Shown: positions 23,278 through 32,299, numbered from the stretch's first letter. The stretch is 64,000 bases of DNA from Burkholderiales bacterium (GCA_030604135.1 JAUVWL010000006.1:1-64000); one strand, 5' to 3'. The notes: generated from the letters alone by a model not told the origin. Made by a program: numbers and translations.

Positions 23278-24249
23278 ATGCGTGTGCTGCTTCTGGTCCT
23301 GCTGATGGCCGTGCTGGCCGCGGTCTGGGTGCGTTCGCGCTTCGAGCGCGACCTGGCTCAGGCCACGGCACGCGCGGCCGAAGGCAGCGAAGTGCTGGCG
23401 ACCGCCTGTGGTGCCATCGAGGTCCAGGTGGCCGGAGAAGGCGTGCCCCTGCTGATCGTTCACGGCAGCGGAGGCGGTCACGACCAGGGCATGGCCTGGG
23501 CCCGACCGCTGACCCGCCAGGGCGTGCAGGTGATTGCCATGTCGCGCTTTGGCTACCTGCGCACACCCCGCCCGGCCGACGCCTCACCCGAAGCGCAGGC
23601 CGACGCCCATGTCTGCCTGATGGACGCGCTGGGCATCGAACGCGCGGCCATCATGGGTGTCTCGGCGGGTGGGCCGTCGGCGCTGCAGACCGCCATCCGC
23701 CACCCGCAGCGGGTCAGCGCGCTGGTCCTGGTGGTGCCCATCGCCTACTTGCCACCCACCGTACCCGGATCGGCCCCGCCCGTTTCGGACGACAAGGACG
23801 AATGGCTGCTGCGCCTGCTGGGGTCGGACTTCCTGTTCTGGACCGCCCAGAAGCTGACGCTCGGCCCCTTGATACGCCATGTGCTGGCCACGCCCCCGGA
23901 GCACCTGGACTCGGCCAGTGCCAGCGAGAAGGCCCGCGTGGATGAGCTGATCGGGCGCATCCTGCCCGTCTCATCCCGTGCCGCGGGCCTGATCGACGAC
24001 ACCCGCCTTGGCAAGCGTCTGGGACCCTACCCGCTGGAACGCGTCAGCTCCCCTGCCCTGCTGATCAGTGCACGCGACGACGGCTTCGGCACCTACGCCG
24101 CCGCAGAGTACACGGCCAGCCTGATCCCCGGTGCGCAGTTCCTGGGCTTTGACCAGGGTGGACACCTGCTGGTCGGGCATGATGCTGCAGTACAGGCTGC
24201 GGTGCTGGCACTGCTGGCCAGATCCTCACCCGGCCAGGTCGCGCCTTGA
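23278..24249 (+). CDS. Alpha/beta hydrolase with N-terminal membrane anchor
   Basis: This 323-residue protein has a hydrophobic N-terminus (L-L-L-V-L-L-M-A-V-L-A-A-V-W) followed by an alpha/beta-hydrolase fold. It has the oxyanion strand L-L-I-V-H-G-S-G-G-G, the nucleophile elbow G-V-S-A-G-G near residue 130, an acid in I-S-A-R-D-D-G and the His in D-Q-G-G-H-L-L. It is probably an extracytoplasmic esterase or lipase-like enzyme of unknown substrate. The next gene starts 20 bases downstream. Confidence 0.88.
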   Translation: MRVLLLVLLMAVLAAVWVRSRFERDLAQATARAAEGSEVLATACGAIEVQVAGEGVPLLIVHGSGGGHDQGMAWARPLTRQGVQVIAMSRFGYLRTPRPADASPEAQADAHVCLMDALGIERAAIMGVSAGGPSALQTAIRHPQRVSALVLVVPIAYLPPTVPGSAPPVSDDKDEWLLRLLGSDFLFWTAQKLTLGPLIRHVLATPPEHLDSASASEKARVDELIGRILPVSSRAAGLIDDTRLGKRLGPYPLERVSSPALLISARDDGFGTYAAAEYTASLIPGAQFLGFDQGGHLLVGHDAAVQAAVLALLARSSPGQVAP

Positions 24250-24269
24250 AGACTGTCTCAGGAGATGTC

Positions 24270-24893
24270 ATGAGCACAAAAGCCAAGCCTTCCAACAGAA
24301 CGCCAAAAGATGATGAACAGGTGTCGGCATTCGCCCGCGCCATCCTGCCCCTGTTCGGCAAAGTCCCAACCTCCAAGCTGCGCAAGAGCAGGAAGCCGCA
24401 GGAAGACGCCCGCCACCAGGCCAACTCGACAGCAGCGAAAGCGGCCCTGGCCGCTGGTGCCCTGGCGCTGCCGCCGGGCGCGCTGGGCTGGCTGACCATC
24501 CTGCCCGAGATGGTCGGTGTCTGGCAGATGCAGCGCCAGCTGGTGGCGGACATCGCGGCGCTGTATGGCAAGCGGGCGCAGCTGACGCCCGAGCAGGTTG
24601 TGTACTGCCTGTTCCAGCACTCGGCCGGACAGGGCGTGCGCGACCTGGTGGTGCGGGTGGGCCAGCGCACGCTGGTCAGGCGTGCCTCACCCCGGCTGGT
24701 CGGCATGATCACGCGCCGCATCGGCGCCACCCTGGCACGCAGGGCCTTCGGCCGGGGTGCAGCGCGCTGGCTGCCCGTGGTGGGTGCCGTGGGCGTGGGC
24801 GCCTATGCCTACTACGACACGGCGCGGGTGGCGGCCACCGCGATCGACCTGTTCGAAGGTGTGATCGAAATTGACGCCGACGAGGTCGACTGA
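24270..24893 (+). CDS. EcsC-like conserved protein of unknown function
   Basis: This 207-residue protein has a basic, polar N-terminus, an Ala-rich amphipathic stretch (T-A-A-K-A-A-L-A-A-G-A-L-A-L-P-P-G), then G-W-L-T-I-L-P-E-M-V-G-V-W and L-V-A-D-I-A-A-L-Y-G. These resemble the helical repeats of EcsC proteins. A C-terminal hydrophobic glycine-rich helix (V-V-G-A-V-G-V-G-A-Y-A-Y-Y) could associate with membranes. GGAG 8 bases before the ATG supports the start. The function is unknown. Confidence 0.7.
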   Translation: MSTKAKPSNRTPKDDEQVSAFARAILPLFGKVPTSKLRKSRKPQEDARHQANSTAAKAALAAGALALPPGALGWLTILPEMVGVWQMQRQLVADIAALYGKRAQLTPEQVVYCLFQHSAGQGVRDLVVRVGQRTLVRRASPRLVGMITRRIGATLARRAFGRGAARWLPVVGAVGVGAYAYYDTARVAATAIDLFEGVIEIDADEVD

Positions 24894-24905
24894 CGCTTTG
24901 CCCGG

Positions 24906-26459
24906 CTACCACTGGCCATAGAACACCCCGGCGCGCTTGTGCGCGGCGGTGCCGCGTTCGACTTGTGCCTCCGTGACGGTGGTGCGGTGGCGGCGACGGG
25001 CGAGGAAGTCCAGCAGGCGGTCCCTCATGGCGGCCCGCACCGACGCGGTGGCGGCCTCGGCACCCAGGTCGTTGAACTGGTCGGGGTCGGATGGCAGGTG
25101 CCAGAGCTGCTCGCGCTCGCCCAGCCACCAGACATAACGCCACTCGTCGGTGCGCAAGCTGAACGCACGGCACTCATGGATACCCTTACCCAGCGTGATG
25201 CGGGCCTGACGCCAGCTGTAGTCCAGTTCGCTGTAGCTGAACGAGCGCCAGTCCGGCGTGCTGTCACCGTGCAGCAAGGGCAGCAGGCTTTGCCCCTCCA
25301 GCCGGTGGCTGGGTGGCTCGATACCCAGCGCATCCAGCACCGTGGGCACCACATCGACCGCCTCCACCATCCGAGTGTCCACTGTGCCCCGGGTGACATC
25401 GGCCTGTGGGCGCGGATCAACGACGATGAAAGGCACCTTCTGGACGGTGTCGTAAAAGAGCTCCTTCTCGCCAAGCCAGTGATCGCCCAGAAAATCGCCG
25501 TGGTCGGCGGTGAAGATGACCAGGGTGTCGTCCAGCACACCCGCCTTGGCCAGGCTATCGAACAGGCGACCGAGGTGGTGGTCGAGCTGGCTGATCAGCC
25601 CCTGGTAGGCCGGCCGCACGGTGCGAATGCACTCGTCGCGCTGGAAGCTCAGGCTCTCTTCCTGCTGGCGGTAGGCCGCCGTCACCGGGTGCTCATTGAT
25701 GCGTTCGGCATCCGATCGCACGACAGGCAGGCACTGGTCTGCGCCGTACATGGCGTGGTAGGGTGCCGGCGCCATGTAGGGCCAGTGGGGCTTGACGTAG
25801 CTCAGGTGCAGCATCCAGGGGCGCTGGCCCTGTTCGCGCACAAACCGGATCGCCTGATCGGTCATGTAGGCGGTCTCGGAATGGGCCTCCTGCACGCGCG
25901 CGGGCAGATGCACATTGCGCATGTGCCAGCCACTGTGCACCTGCCCGTCCGGGCCGAGCCCCGCGATCACATAGTCCGTCCAGGGGTCGTCGCTCTGGTA
26001 GCCCTGATCGCGCAGAAAGGCCGGGTAGCCCGATTCGTGACCTGGCGCATGGTGCCCGTCGTAGCGGTCGATCTCGGTGAACCCGCCGCGCTCGAGCAAG
26101 GTGGCCAGCTCGCTGCCACCTTCGAGCTGCAGGCGTGCGAGCCCGCCCACATCGGGCATGACGTGGGTCTTGCCCGCCAGGGCCAGCGTGTGCCCGGCGC
26201 CCTTGAGCATCTCTCCCAGGGTCACCTCGCCCACCGACAGCGGCACTCGGTTCCAGGTGGCGCCGTGGCTGATCGGGTAGCGGCCGGTGTAATAGCTCAT
26301 GCGGCTGGGGCCGCAGACGCCGCTGGAGACAAAAGCCCTGTCAAAACGCACGCCGCGCGCGGCCAGCGCGTCGATGGCCGGCGTCTTCAGGTACGGATGG
26401 CCGGCGCAACCCAGGTGGTCCCAGCGCAGCTGATCGGCCATGATGAAAAGAATGTTCAT
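24906..26459 (-). CDS. Cytoplasmic sulfatase / phosphonate monoester hydrolase family
   Basis: This 517-residue alkaline-phosphatase-superfamily enzyme has the N-terminal metal site M-A-D-Q-L-R-W-D and the formylglycine motif Cys49-G-Pro51-Ser52-Arg53 in S-G-V-C-G-P-S-R. It also has F-T-A-D-H-G-D-F-L-G-D-H near residue 320. No signal peptide is present, so the substrate must be imported. It lies 36 bases downstream of a Bug-type binding protein gene. The pair suggests uptake and cleavage of a sulfate or phosphonate ester (inference). Confidence 0.93.
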   Translation of the reverse strand: MNILFIMADQLRWDHLGCAGHPYLKTPAIDALAARGVRFDRAFVSSGVCGPSRMSYYTGRYPISHGATWNRVPLSVGEVTLGEMLKGAGHTLALAGKTHVMPDVGGLARLQLEGGSELATLLERGGFTEIDRYDGHHAPGHESGYPAFLRDQGYQSDDPWTDYVIAGLGPDGQVHSGWHMRNVHLPARVQEAHSETAYMTDQAIRFVREQGQRPWMLHLSYVKPHWPYMAPAPYHAMYGADQCLPVVRSDAERINEHPVTAAYRQQEESLSFQRDECIRTVRPAYQGLISQLDHHLGRLFDSLAKAGVLDDTLVIFTADHGDFLGDHWLGEKELFYDTVQKVPFIVVDPRPQADVTRGTVDTRMVEAVDVVPTVLDALGIEPPSHRLEGQSLLPLLHGDSTPDWRSFSYSELDYSWRQARITLGKGIHECRAFSLRTDEWRYVWWLGEREQLWHLPSDPDQFNDLGAEAATASVRAAMRDRLLDFLARRRHRTTVTEAQVERGTAAHKRAGVFYGQW

Positions 26460-26495
26460 CGCTCGAAATCGGTAGGCTGTCCAAGGCGCTGGCGT

Positions 26496-27473
26496 TCACT
26501 GGCCCGGCTTGAAGCCGGACTCACGGATCGGCTCGCCCCAGCGCTCGTAATCGGCCTTCATGATGGCTGCCAGGCGATCGGGACCATATCCGGTCGGCTC
26601 CAGTCCCATGTCCAGCAGGCGTTGCTTCACCGCCGGGTCATTGACCGAATCAATCGCCGCCTTCGACAGCCGCTGCAGCACGTCTGGCGGTGTGCCGGCC
26701 GGTGCGAACAGCGCGTACCAGGGAGTGGCCACGAGATCGAAGCCCTTCTCGCGAAAGGTCGGCACATCGGGGAAGGCCGGACTGCGCTGTTCGCCACCCA
26801 CCGCCAGCAGGCGTGCGCGTCCGCCCTGCACGAGCGAACGGATGTCCGCGGCGACGGTGGACAGCGCCGCAATCTCTCCACCGGCCAGAGCGGCCAGAGC
26901 CGGTGCCGTGCCACGGTAGGGCACATGTGTCAGCTGCAAGCCGGCGGCCTTGCCGAACATGACACCGAAGAAGTGCGGCAGGCTGCCCGGCGCCGCCGAT
27001 CCATAAAAGCCGTTCTTCTGCGGGTCGGCCTTCACCCACTTCACATAGTCTTCAAGGGTCTGTGCCGGCACATTCGCGGCCACACCCAGACCGATCTGGA
27101 AATCGCTCAGGTGGGCCACCGGTGCAAAGTCCTTGAACGGGTCGTACTTGAGCTGCCCGGCGTACGAGTGCGGGAAGATGGACATGGTGGCCACCGGCGT
27201 CATCATCAGCGTCAGACCATCGGGCGCGGCGGCCTTGACCGCCTGGTTGGCCAGCTGGCCGCCTGCACCGGCCCGGTTCTCGACGATCACAGGCTGGTTC
27301 AACCGCTGAGACATGGCCTCTGCCACCACCCGGGTGAGAAGGTCGGACGTGGCACCGGCCGGGTAGCCGACCACGATGCGGATCACGTTGCCCTGGGCCT
27401 GCGCACCGCAGGCCAGTGCGGACAGGCAAGTGGCCAGCACAAGCCGACGGCGAACGGAGTTGACTAAACGCAT
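26496..27473 (-). CDS. Bug-family (TctC-like) periplasmic solute-binding protein
   Basis: This 325-residue exported protein has a signal peptide ending A-C-G-A-Q-A-Q. The Bug-fold signature includes I-R-I-V-V-G-Y-P-A-G-A-T-S-D, V-I-V-E-N-R-A-G-A-G-G-Q, and H-V-P-Y-R-G-T-A-P-A-L-A-A-L-A-G-G near residue 180. These proteins bind carboxylated ligands. No TctAB membrane subunits are nearby, as is usual for orphan Bug genes in Burkholderiales. It is the first gene of the Bug-sulfatase pair, divergent from a MarR regulator. Confidence 0.93.
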   Translation of the reverse strand: MRLVNSVRRRLVLATCLSALACGAQAQGNVIRIVVGYPAGATSDLLTRVVAEAMSQRLNQPVIVENRAGAGGQLANQAVKAAAPDGLTLMMTPVATMSIFPHSYAGQLKYDPFKDFAPVAHLSDFQIGLGVAANVPAQTLEDYVKWVKADPQKNGFYGSAAPGSLPHFFGVMFGKAAGLQLTHVPYRGTAPALAALAGGEIAALSTVAADIRSLVQGGRARLLAVGGEQRSPAFPDVPTFREKGFDLVATPWYALFAPAGTPPDVLQRLSKAAIDSVNDPAVKQRLLDMGLEPTGYGPDRLAAIMKADYERWGEPIRESGFKPGQ

Positions 27474-27506
27474 GGCTGTCTCCTAGTGGGTGTTGTAGGG
27501 AATGCC

Positions 27507-27534
27507 TTGCAAGCTTAGGCTGCAGGGCTATAGT
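27507..27534 (+). promoter_or_regulatory. Candidate sigma-70 promoter for the MarR-family gene
   Basis: TTGCAA (27507-27512) and TATAGT (27529-27534) are spaced 16 bases apart, with 4/6 and 5/6 matches. The MarR start codon is 48 bases beyond the -10. The same 109-bp gap must hold the divergent Bug-sulfatase promoter. Confidence 0.45.
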
Positions 27535-27582
27535 TGCTCAAATCAATCATCGCTGGGAGAAACCCGCAGCCTCGGGACAACC

Positions 27583-28119
27583 ATGCATCCTCTTCGAGAG
27601 CCCCGGCGCCTGGGCGACCTGATCAATTTCCGCCTGCAGCGCTGCTTTTCGTTCAGCGGTGCGCCAGTGATTCGCCTGCTCGAGGGACGTTACGGCATCA
27701 CCCGCCGGGAGTGGCGCCTGCTGGCCACACTGGCCGAACACGGCCCGCTGTCACCCTCGGAACTGGCCGACCTGGCCCAGCTGGACCGGGCACGCACGTC
27801 CAGGGCCATCGGCGTCCTGGTCGAAAAGGGCCTGCTGCGACGGCAGGTACACGCCGCCGACTCACGGCGCGCCCAGCTGAACCTCACCAGCGAGGGATTG
27901 GAATTGCACGCCGAGGTCTTTCCCAGGGTGGCGGAAATCAATTCGCGCCTGCTTGAAAAGTTGGACGAACCCACCCTGGAGGCACTGGCCGCCGTCATCG
28001 ACACCCTCACCGCCAGGGCAGAGCAGCTCAACCAGGAACTGGTGCGCGACGTCAAGGCAGAGCGCCAGAGCGGCGGCTCGCGACGCGTTCGAGGTGCGCG
28101 ACCGGGTGGGTCAGGCTGA
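27583..28119 (+). CDS. MarR-family transcriptional regulator
   Basis: This 178-residue protein has a winged-helix core: R-R-E-W-R-L-L-A-T-L-A-E-H-G-P-L-S-P-S-E-L-A at about 43-64, recognition helix D-R-A-R-T-S-R-A-I-G-V-L-V-E-K-G-L, and wing D-S-R-R-A-Q-L-N-L-T-S-E-G near 100. An arginine- and glycine-rich tail of about 30 residues follows and looks disordered. It is divergent from the Bug-sulfatase pair and probably controls it in response to an aromatic or anionic ligand (inference). It converges on the LysR gene. Confidence 0.92.
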   Translation: MHPLREPRRLGDLINFRLQRCFSFSGAPVIRLLEGRYGITRREWRLLATLAEHGPLSPSELADLAQLDRARTSRAIGVLVEKGLLRRQVHAADSRRAQLNLTSEGLELHAEVFPRVAEINSRLLEKLDEPTLEALAAVIDTLTARAEQLNQELVRDVKAERQSGGSRRVRGARPGGSG

Positions 28120-28137
28120 GCAAGCGCGAACAGCCGC

Positions 28138-29028
28138 TCATGGCCGATGTGTCATCAGCAGCTCGTACAGGCCCTGGGCGGCCGATGACAAGGGTCGGTC
28201 GGACCGGCGCACCAGGTAGATGCGGCGCCTGAGTCCTTTGGCCTGGATCGGGCGCGAACACAGGGCACGCTCGTCAAAATGGAACAGGGTCAGTGCCGGC
28301 ACGATGGACACGCCCAGGCCCTCACGCACCATGGCCACGACCGTGCTCAGTTGTTCCAGTTCGAGCACGCTGTGCATGGGCTTGGGGTGCGCCGCCATCT
28401 CCACGTGCTGACGAACGCTGCTGGATCGGGCCAGTTGCACGATCGGGTGGCGTGTGACTTCGCTCAGCCGCACCCGACCCTGGGCCTGACCCAGCGGATG
28501 GTCACGACGAAACACCACATGGAAGTCGTCGGAGCAGAAAAGCTCGGCACGCAGCTCCGGGGCATCGACGCGCGAGGACGCAATGGCAAAGTCGGACTCG
28601 CCCGAACGCACCCGGGCAATGCATCGGTCCGACAGCGCATCGGCCACTTCCAGCTCGATACCCGGGTGGGCCTGGTGAAAGCGGGCCAGCAAGGGCGGTA
28701 GCCAGCCGGCGGCCAGCGATGGCAGCACAGCCAGTGATACCCGGCCCCGACGCCGCGCAACATGGTCGCGCACATCCGAGACCGCGGCCTCGGTGTCCTG
28801 CAGCAAGCGTTCTGCAGCGGACAGAAAGGCCTGCCCTTCGGCGGTCAGCTCGACCTGGCGGGTGGTGCGATCGAACAGCCGGCCGCCCACCTGCTCTTCG
28901 ATGCCGCGGATCAGCGCCGAGAAGGCGGGCTGCGACAGGTGACACAGGGCCGCCGCCCGCGTGAAGTTGCGCTGCTGCGCCAGATGAACAAAGGCCCGCA
29001 GGTCGCGGGTCGACAAATTGATCTGCAT
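28138..29028 (-). CDS. LysR-family transcriptional regulator
   Basis: This 296-residue protein has an N-terminal winged helix-turn-helix with F-V-H-L-A-Q-Q-R-N-F-T-R-A-A-A-L-C-H-L-S-Q-P-A-F-S-A-L-I. A linker helix and a periplasmic-binding-protein-like effector domain from about 90 follow. It is divergent from the DUF1446/AtuA-like/Bug operon, with 63 bases between the starts, and presumably controls it. An ATTGATC-N9-GATCAAT repeat overlaps its own start codon, which fits autoregulation. Confidence 0.95.
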   Translation of the reverse strand: MQINLSTRDLRAFVHLAQQRNFTRAAALCHLSQPAFSALIRGIEEQVGGRLFDRTTRQVELTAEGQAFLSAAERLLQDTEAAVSDVRDHVARRRGRVSLAVLPSLAAGWLPPLLARFHQAHPGIELEVADALSDRCIARVRSGESDFAIASSRVDAPELRAELFCSDDFHVVFRRDHPLGQAQGRVRLSEVTRHPIVQLARSSSVRQHVEMAAHPKPMHSVLELEQLSTVVAMVREGLGVSIVPALTLFHFDERALCSRPIQAKGLRRRIYLVRRSDRPLSSAAQGLYELLMTHRP

Positions 29029-29065
29029 GATGGATCAATGTATCTGATTTTTGAGTTTCACAGAT
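29017..29065. promoter_or_regulatory. LysR-type operator candidates
   Basis: ATTGATC (29017-29023) and GATCAAT (29033-29039) form a perfect 7-bp inverted repeat with a 9-base spacer, containing the LysR-type ATC-N9-GAT core. A second repeat, ATCTG-N14-CAGAT, spans 29042-29065. The first overlaps the lysR start codon, so binding there would also repress the regulator. The second lies just before the DUF1446 gene. Confidence 0.5.
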
Positions 29066-29091
29066 GAATTGTGCCCGTCTACAGTGCCGCC

Positions 29092-30456
29092 ATGACCACC
29101 GCTCCCCCATTGCACATCGGCTCAGCGGCCGGCTTCTCGGGTGACCGCCCGGACGCCGCCGGACCGGTGGTTGACGAGCTCATCCGGCTTGGTGGACCTG
29201 CTGTGCTGGTGTTCGAGACACTGGCCGAACGCACCCTGGCCCTGGCCCAGCTGGCCCGTCGCAACGACCCATCAGCGGGCTATGAACCGCTGCTGCCGGA
29301 CATGCTGGCACCGGTGCTGGCGCGCTGCCTGGCGCATGGCATCCGCATCGTTGGCAACTTTGGCGCGGCCAACCCGACCGGCGCGGCGAACCACATTGCC
29401 CGGCTGGCCCGCGAACTCGGTCTGCGCCAGCCACGCATGGCGGTCATCTCAGGCGACGACCTGAGCGGCCCCGAACACCGGGAGCTGTTGCAACAGACCT
29501 TTGGCCACCAGCTGGACGGACTTCGCATCGTCAGCGCCAACGCCTACATCGGCGCCGAATCCATTGCGCAGGCCCTGCGAGCGGGGGCAGACATTGTGGT
29601 GGCAGGCCGCATCGCCGACCCGTCCCTGGCCCTGGGCCCGGCACTGGCCCACTTCGGCTGGCGCATGGACGACTGGGACCGGCTGGCCGGCGCCACCATG
29701 GCGGGGCACCTGCTCGAATGCGGCGCCCAGGTCACCGGCGGCTACTACGCGGACCCGGGCATCAAGGCCGTGCCCGGGCTGGCCCGGCTCGGCTACCCGG
29801 TGGCCCGACTCGAGGCCGACGGCAGCTGCGTGATCAGCAAGCCTGAGGGCACGGGCGGCCTGATCGACCGGCATGTGGTGACCGAACAGCTGCTCTACGA
29901 AGTGCACGACCCCGCGGCCTACCTCACACCCGACGTGGTGGCCGACATCAGCCAGGCCCGACTGGACGAGATCGGCCCCGACCAGGTGCGCCTGAGCGGG
30001 GTGCTGGGCCATCCATGCACGCCCACGCTCAAGGTCAACGTGTGCCATGAGAACGGCTGGCTGGCCGAAGGGGAGATTTCCTACGCCGGCCCGCGTGCCG
30101 AAGCGCGTGCCCGCCTGGCGGCGGAGGTGGTGCGTGAGCGCATGGGCGTCAACGTGGCCATCCGCGCCGACCTGATTGGCGTGCTCAGCGTACTGGGTGA
30201 CGATCGAGGAACGGCGTTGGCCGCGCAACCGGCATCAGCGGCGCAGGATGTGCGCCTGCGCCTGGCGCTGCGGCAAAGCGACAAAGCCGTCGCCCAACGC
30301 TTGCTGCACGAGGTGACCGCGCTGTACACCTGCGGCCCGGCTGGCGGTGGCGGGGTGCGCACCCATCTGCGCCCTACCCTGGGAACGGTTTCGGGACTGG
30401 TGCCCAGGGATCGTGTGAACACGCGGTTCCGCATGCTGGAGAACGACCATGCCTGA
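29092..30456 (+). CDS. DUF1446 / AtuA-family acyclic-terpene-utilisation-like protein
   Basis: This 454-residue protein has the DUF1446 pattern: I-G-S-A-A-G-F-S-G-D-R at the start, Y-E-P-L-L-P-D-M-L-A-P-V-L, V-G-N-F-G-A-A-N-P-T-G-A near residue 90, G-R-I-A-D-P-S-L-A-L-G-P near 180, and C-T-P-T-L-K-V-N-V-C near 305. AtuA is required for citronellol and geranyl-CoA metabolism, but its reaction is not established, and related genes occur in many CoA-dependent catabolic operons. The gene after it overlaps by 8 bases. ATG 29092 is chosen because the GTG at 29071 adds only 7 residues. Confidence 0.9.
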   Translation: MTTAPPLHIGSAAGFSGDRPDAAGPVVDELIRLGGPAVLVFETLAERTLALAQLARRNDPSAGYEPLLPDMLAPVLARCLAHGIRIVGNFGAANPTGAANHIARLARELGLRQPRMAVISGDDLSGPEHRELLQQTFGHQLDGLRIVSANAYIGAESIAQALRAGADIVVAGRIADPSLALGPALAHFGWRMDDWDRLAGATMAGHLLECGAQVTGGYYADPGIKAVPGLARLGYPVARLEADGSCVISKPEGTGGLIDRHVVTEQLLYEVHDPAAYLTPDVVADISQARLDEIGPDQVRLSGVLGHPCTPTLKVNVCHENGWLAEGEISYAGPRAEARARLAAEVVRERMGVNVAIRADLIGVLSVLGDDRGTALAAQPASAAQDVRLRLALRQSDKAVAQRLLHEVTALYTCGPAGGGGVRTHLRPTLGTVSGLVPRDRVNTRFRMLENDHA

Positions 30457-30808
30457 GCTGCAAGTCCCACTGTGGCGCGTGGCGCACGGTCGCACCGGCG
30501 ACAAAGGCAACCGGTCGAACATCAGCCTGATTGCCTGGAACCCGGCGTTCTATCCGCTGCTGGAACACCAGGTCAGCGCCGACCGGGTGCACGAACACTT
30601 CGCCACCCGCCAGCCCATCCACGTGGAGCGATACGCTCTGCCCCACCTGCAGGCATTCAACTATGTGCTCGACGACGTGTTGGACGGCGGCGTGAACGAC
30701 TCACTCAACCTGGACAGCCATGGCAAGGCCCTGTCCTTCCACCTGCTGGCCATGACTGTCCGCATTCCCGAGGACCTGCGACACCTGCTGCGTGGCCAGG
30801 CCGACTGA
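30449..30808 (+). CDS. AtuA-like ferredoxin-fold partner protein
   Basis: This 119-residue protein begins V-P-L-W-R-V-A-H-G-R-T-G-D-K-G-N-R-S-N-I-S-L-I-A, the signature of the small domain found fused C-terminally to, or encoded just after, DUF1446 proteins. L-D-S-H-G-K-A-L-S-F-H-L-L follows near residue 90. It probably forms a complex with the DUF1446 protein. The 8-base overlap indicates translational coupling. No enzymatic reaction can be assigned. Confidence 0.88.
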   Translation: MPELQVPLWRVAHGRTGDKGNRSNISLIAWNPAFYPLLEHQVSADRVHEHFATRQPIHVERYALPHLQAFNYVLDDVLDGGVNDSLNLDSHGKALSFHLLAMTVRIPEDLRHLLRGQAD

Positions 30809-30840
30809 TTTTTCACCACCACCAACCCCTGGAGACAGAC

Positions 30841-31821
30841 ATGAACACCACCCCCACCACCCGTCGCCACGCACTGGCCTGCGCTGCAGCCCTGTTGCTG
30901 GCACCAAGCGCCTGGGCCCAGACGGCGAGCTTCCCCACCAAGCCGATCACCTTCGTGGTGCCGTTCGCAGCCGGAAGCGCCACCGACACCCTGGCACGCG
31001 CCCTGGCCAACTCGGTTTCCGAGCAGACCGGTCAGCCGGTGGTCGTCGACAACAAGGCCGGTGCCAGCGGCATGATCGCGGCCCAGCACGTGGCCCGGGC
31101 GCCGGCCGACGGCTACACGGTGATCATCAGCACCAACACCACCCACGCGGCTAACGAACACCTGTTCAAGCGCATTGCCTACGACCCGGTGAAGGACTTT
31201 GCGCCCATCACCGGCCTGGGCAAGGGCGGCATGGTCATGGTGGTGCGCACCGATTCGCCCTACCAGAACGTGGGCGACGTGCTGGCTGCTGCAAAGAAGG
31301 AGCCGGGCAAACTGAGTTTTGCCAGCGGCAGCGCTTCCAGCCGCGTGGCCGGTGAACTGTTCCAGCAGATGGCCAATGTGAAACTGCTGCATGTGCCCTA
31401 CCGCAGCAACCCGCTGGGTGTCACCGACCTGCTGGGTGGCCAGGTGACGATGATGTTCACCGACACCTCGACCGGAGTGCCCCAGGTCACGGCCGGCAAG
31501 CTGCGTCCACTGGGTGTGACCACCAGCCAGCGCAAAGCGGTGCTGCCCGATGTACCGACGATTGCTGAGGCCGGCGTCCCGGGCTACGACATGGGCTACT
31601 GGTTCGCGGCTTATGCCACCGGCGGCACACCCGCTCCGGTGGTGGCGCGCCTGAACAAGTTGCTGCATGAGGCCATGAAGAGCCCGGGTGTGCAGCAGTT
31701 TTACACCGCCAGCAGCGGTCAGGCCTTCCCGACCACCCCCGAGGAGCTGGCCCGCTTCCAGGCGTCGGAAACCGAAAAATGGGGCCGCGTGATCAAGGCC
31801 GCCGGCATCGAGCCGGAGTGA
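30841..31821 (+). CDS. Bug-family (TctC-like) periplasmic solute-binding protein
   Basis: This 326-residue protein has a signal peptide ending A-W-A-Q. It shows the Bug signatures I-T-F-V-V-P-F-A-A-G-S-A-T-D-T-L-A-R, V-V-D-N-K-A-G-A-S-G and H-V-P-Y-R-S-N-P-L-G-V-T-D-L-L-G-G. It is the third gene of the LysR-controlled set, 32 bases after the AtuA-like partner, so it probably captures the substrate that the DUF1446 pair processes. It is not closely similar to the Bug protein at 26496-27473 and is therefore unlikely to be a recent duplicate. Confidence 0.93.
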   Translation: MNTTPTTRRHALACAAALLLAPSAWAQTASFPTKPITFVVPFAAGSATDTLARALANSVSEQTGQPVVVDNKAGASGMIAAQHVARAPADGYTVIISTNTTHAANEHLFKRIAYDPVKDFAPITGLGKGGMVMVVRTDSPYQNVGDVLAAAKKEPGKLSFASGSASSRVAGELFQQMANVKLLHVPYRSNPLGVTDLLGGQVTMMFTDTSTGVPQVTAGKLRPLGVTTSQRKAVLPDVPTIAEAGVPGYDMGYWFAAYATGGTPAPVVARLNKLLHEAMKSPGVQQFYTASSGQAFPTTPEELARFQASETEKWGRVIKAAGIEPE

Positions 31822-31874
31822 TCGCTGCCCAGGTGACCTGACACGTCGGGGCCCGTTGTGCGAACATCTCGCCC

Positions 31875-32255
31875 ATGAGCCCCGACGCAACACCTGTCAC
31901 CGACATCCGCATCGCCGGTTACCACGCCCACGTCTATTTCGATGCCTCCACGCTGGGCCAGGCGCGTGCCTTGTGCGAGGCCGCTGCAGCGCGCTTTCCG
32001 CTCAAAATGGGTCGTGTGCACGAAAAGCCCGTCGGGCCGCACCCCGACTGGAGCTGCCAGCTGGCCTTCAAGGCCTCGCTGTTTGCCGATGTCGTGCCCT
32101 GGCTGGCCCTGAATCGGGGCAGCCTGGTGGTGTTCATCCACCCCATCACCGGCCAGGACCTGATCGACCACCGCGACCGCGCCATTTGGATGGGCGCGGT
32201 TCGACCGCTGGACCTGGGTGTGCTGCCCGAACAGTCGGTCGACTACGATCTGTGA
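31875..32255 (+). CDS. DOPA 4,5-dioxygenase family protein
   Basis: This 126-residue protein has the small cupin-like pattern of bacterial DOPA 4,5-dioxygenase homologues: Y-H-A-H-V-Y-F near residue 16, G-R-V-H-E-K-P-V-G-P-H-P at about 46-57, and V-V-F-I-H-P near 92 with further His residues. Members bind iron and cleave catechols, though many have unknown substrates. The C-terminus, E-Q-S-V-D-Y-D-L, is typical. It starts 53 bases after the Bug gene and may be read through. Confidence 0.85.
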   Translation: MSPDATPVTDIRIAGYHAHVYFDASTLGQARALCEAAAARFPLKMGRVHEKPVGPHPDWSCQLAFKASLFADVVPWLALNRGSLVVFIHPITGQDLIDHRDRAIWMGAVRPLDLGVLPEQSVDYDL

Positions 32256-32299
32256 TTTGCGCAGCGCCGCACCGGCCTGCGCCATCCCACATCCACAAC

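Noticed and set aside
24939-27467. An 842-residue open frame on the plus strand opposite the sulfatase and Bug genes
   Set aside because: Low-complexity composition with no motifs. The sulfatase and Bug proteins on the other strand are fully supported.
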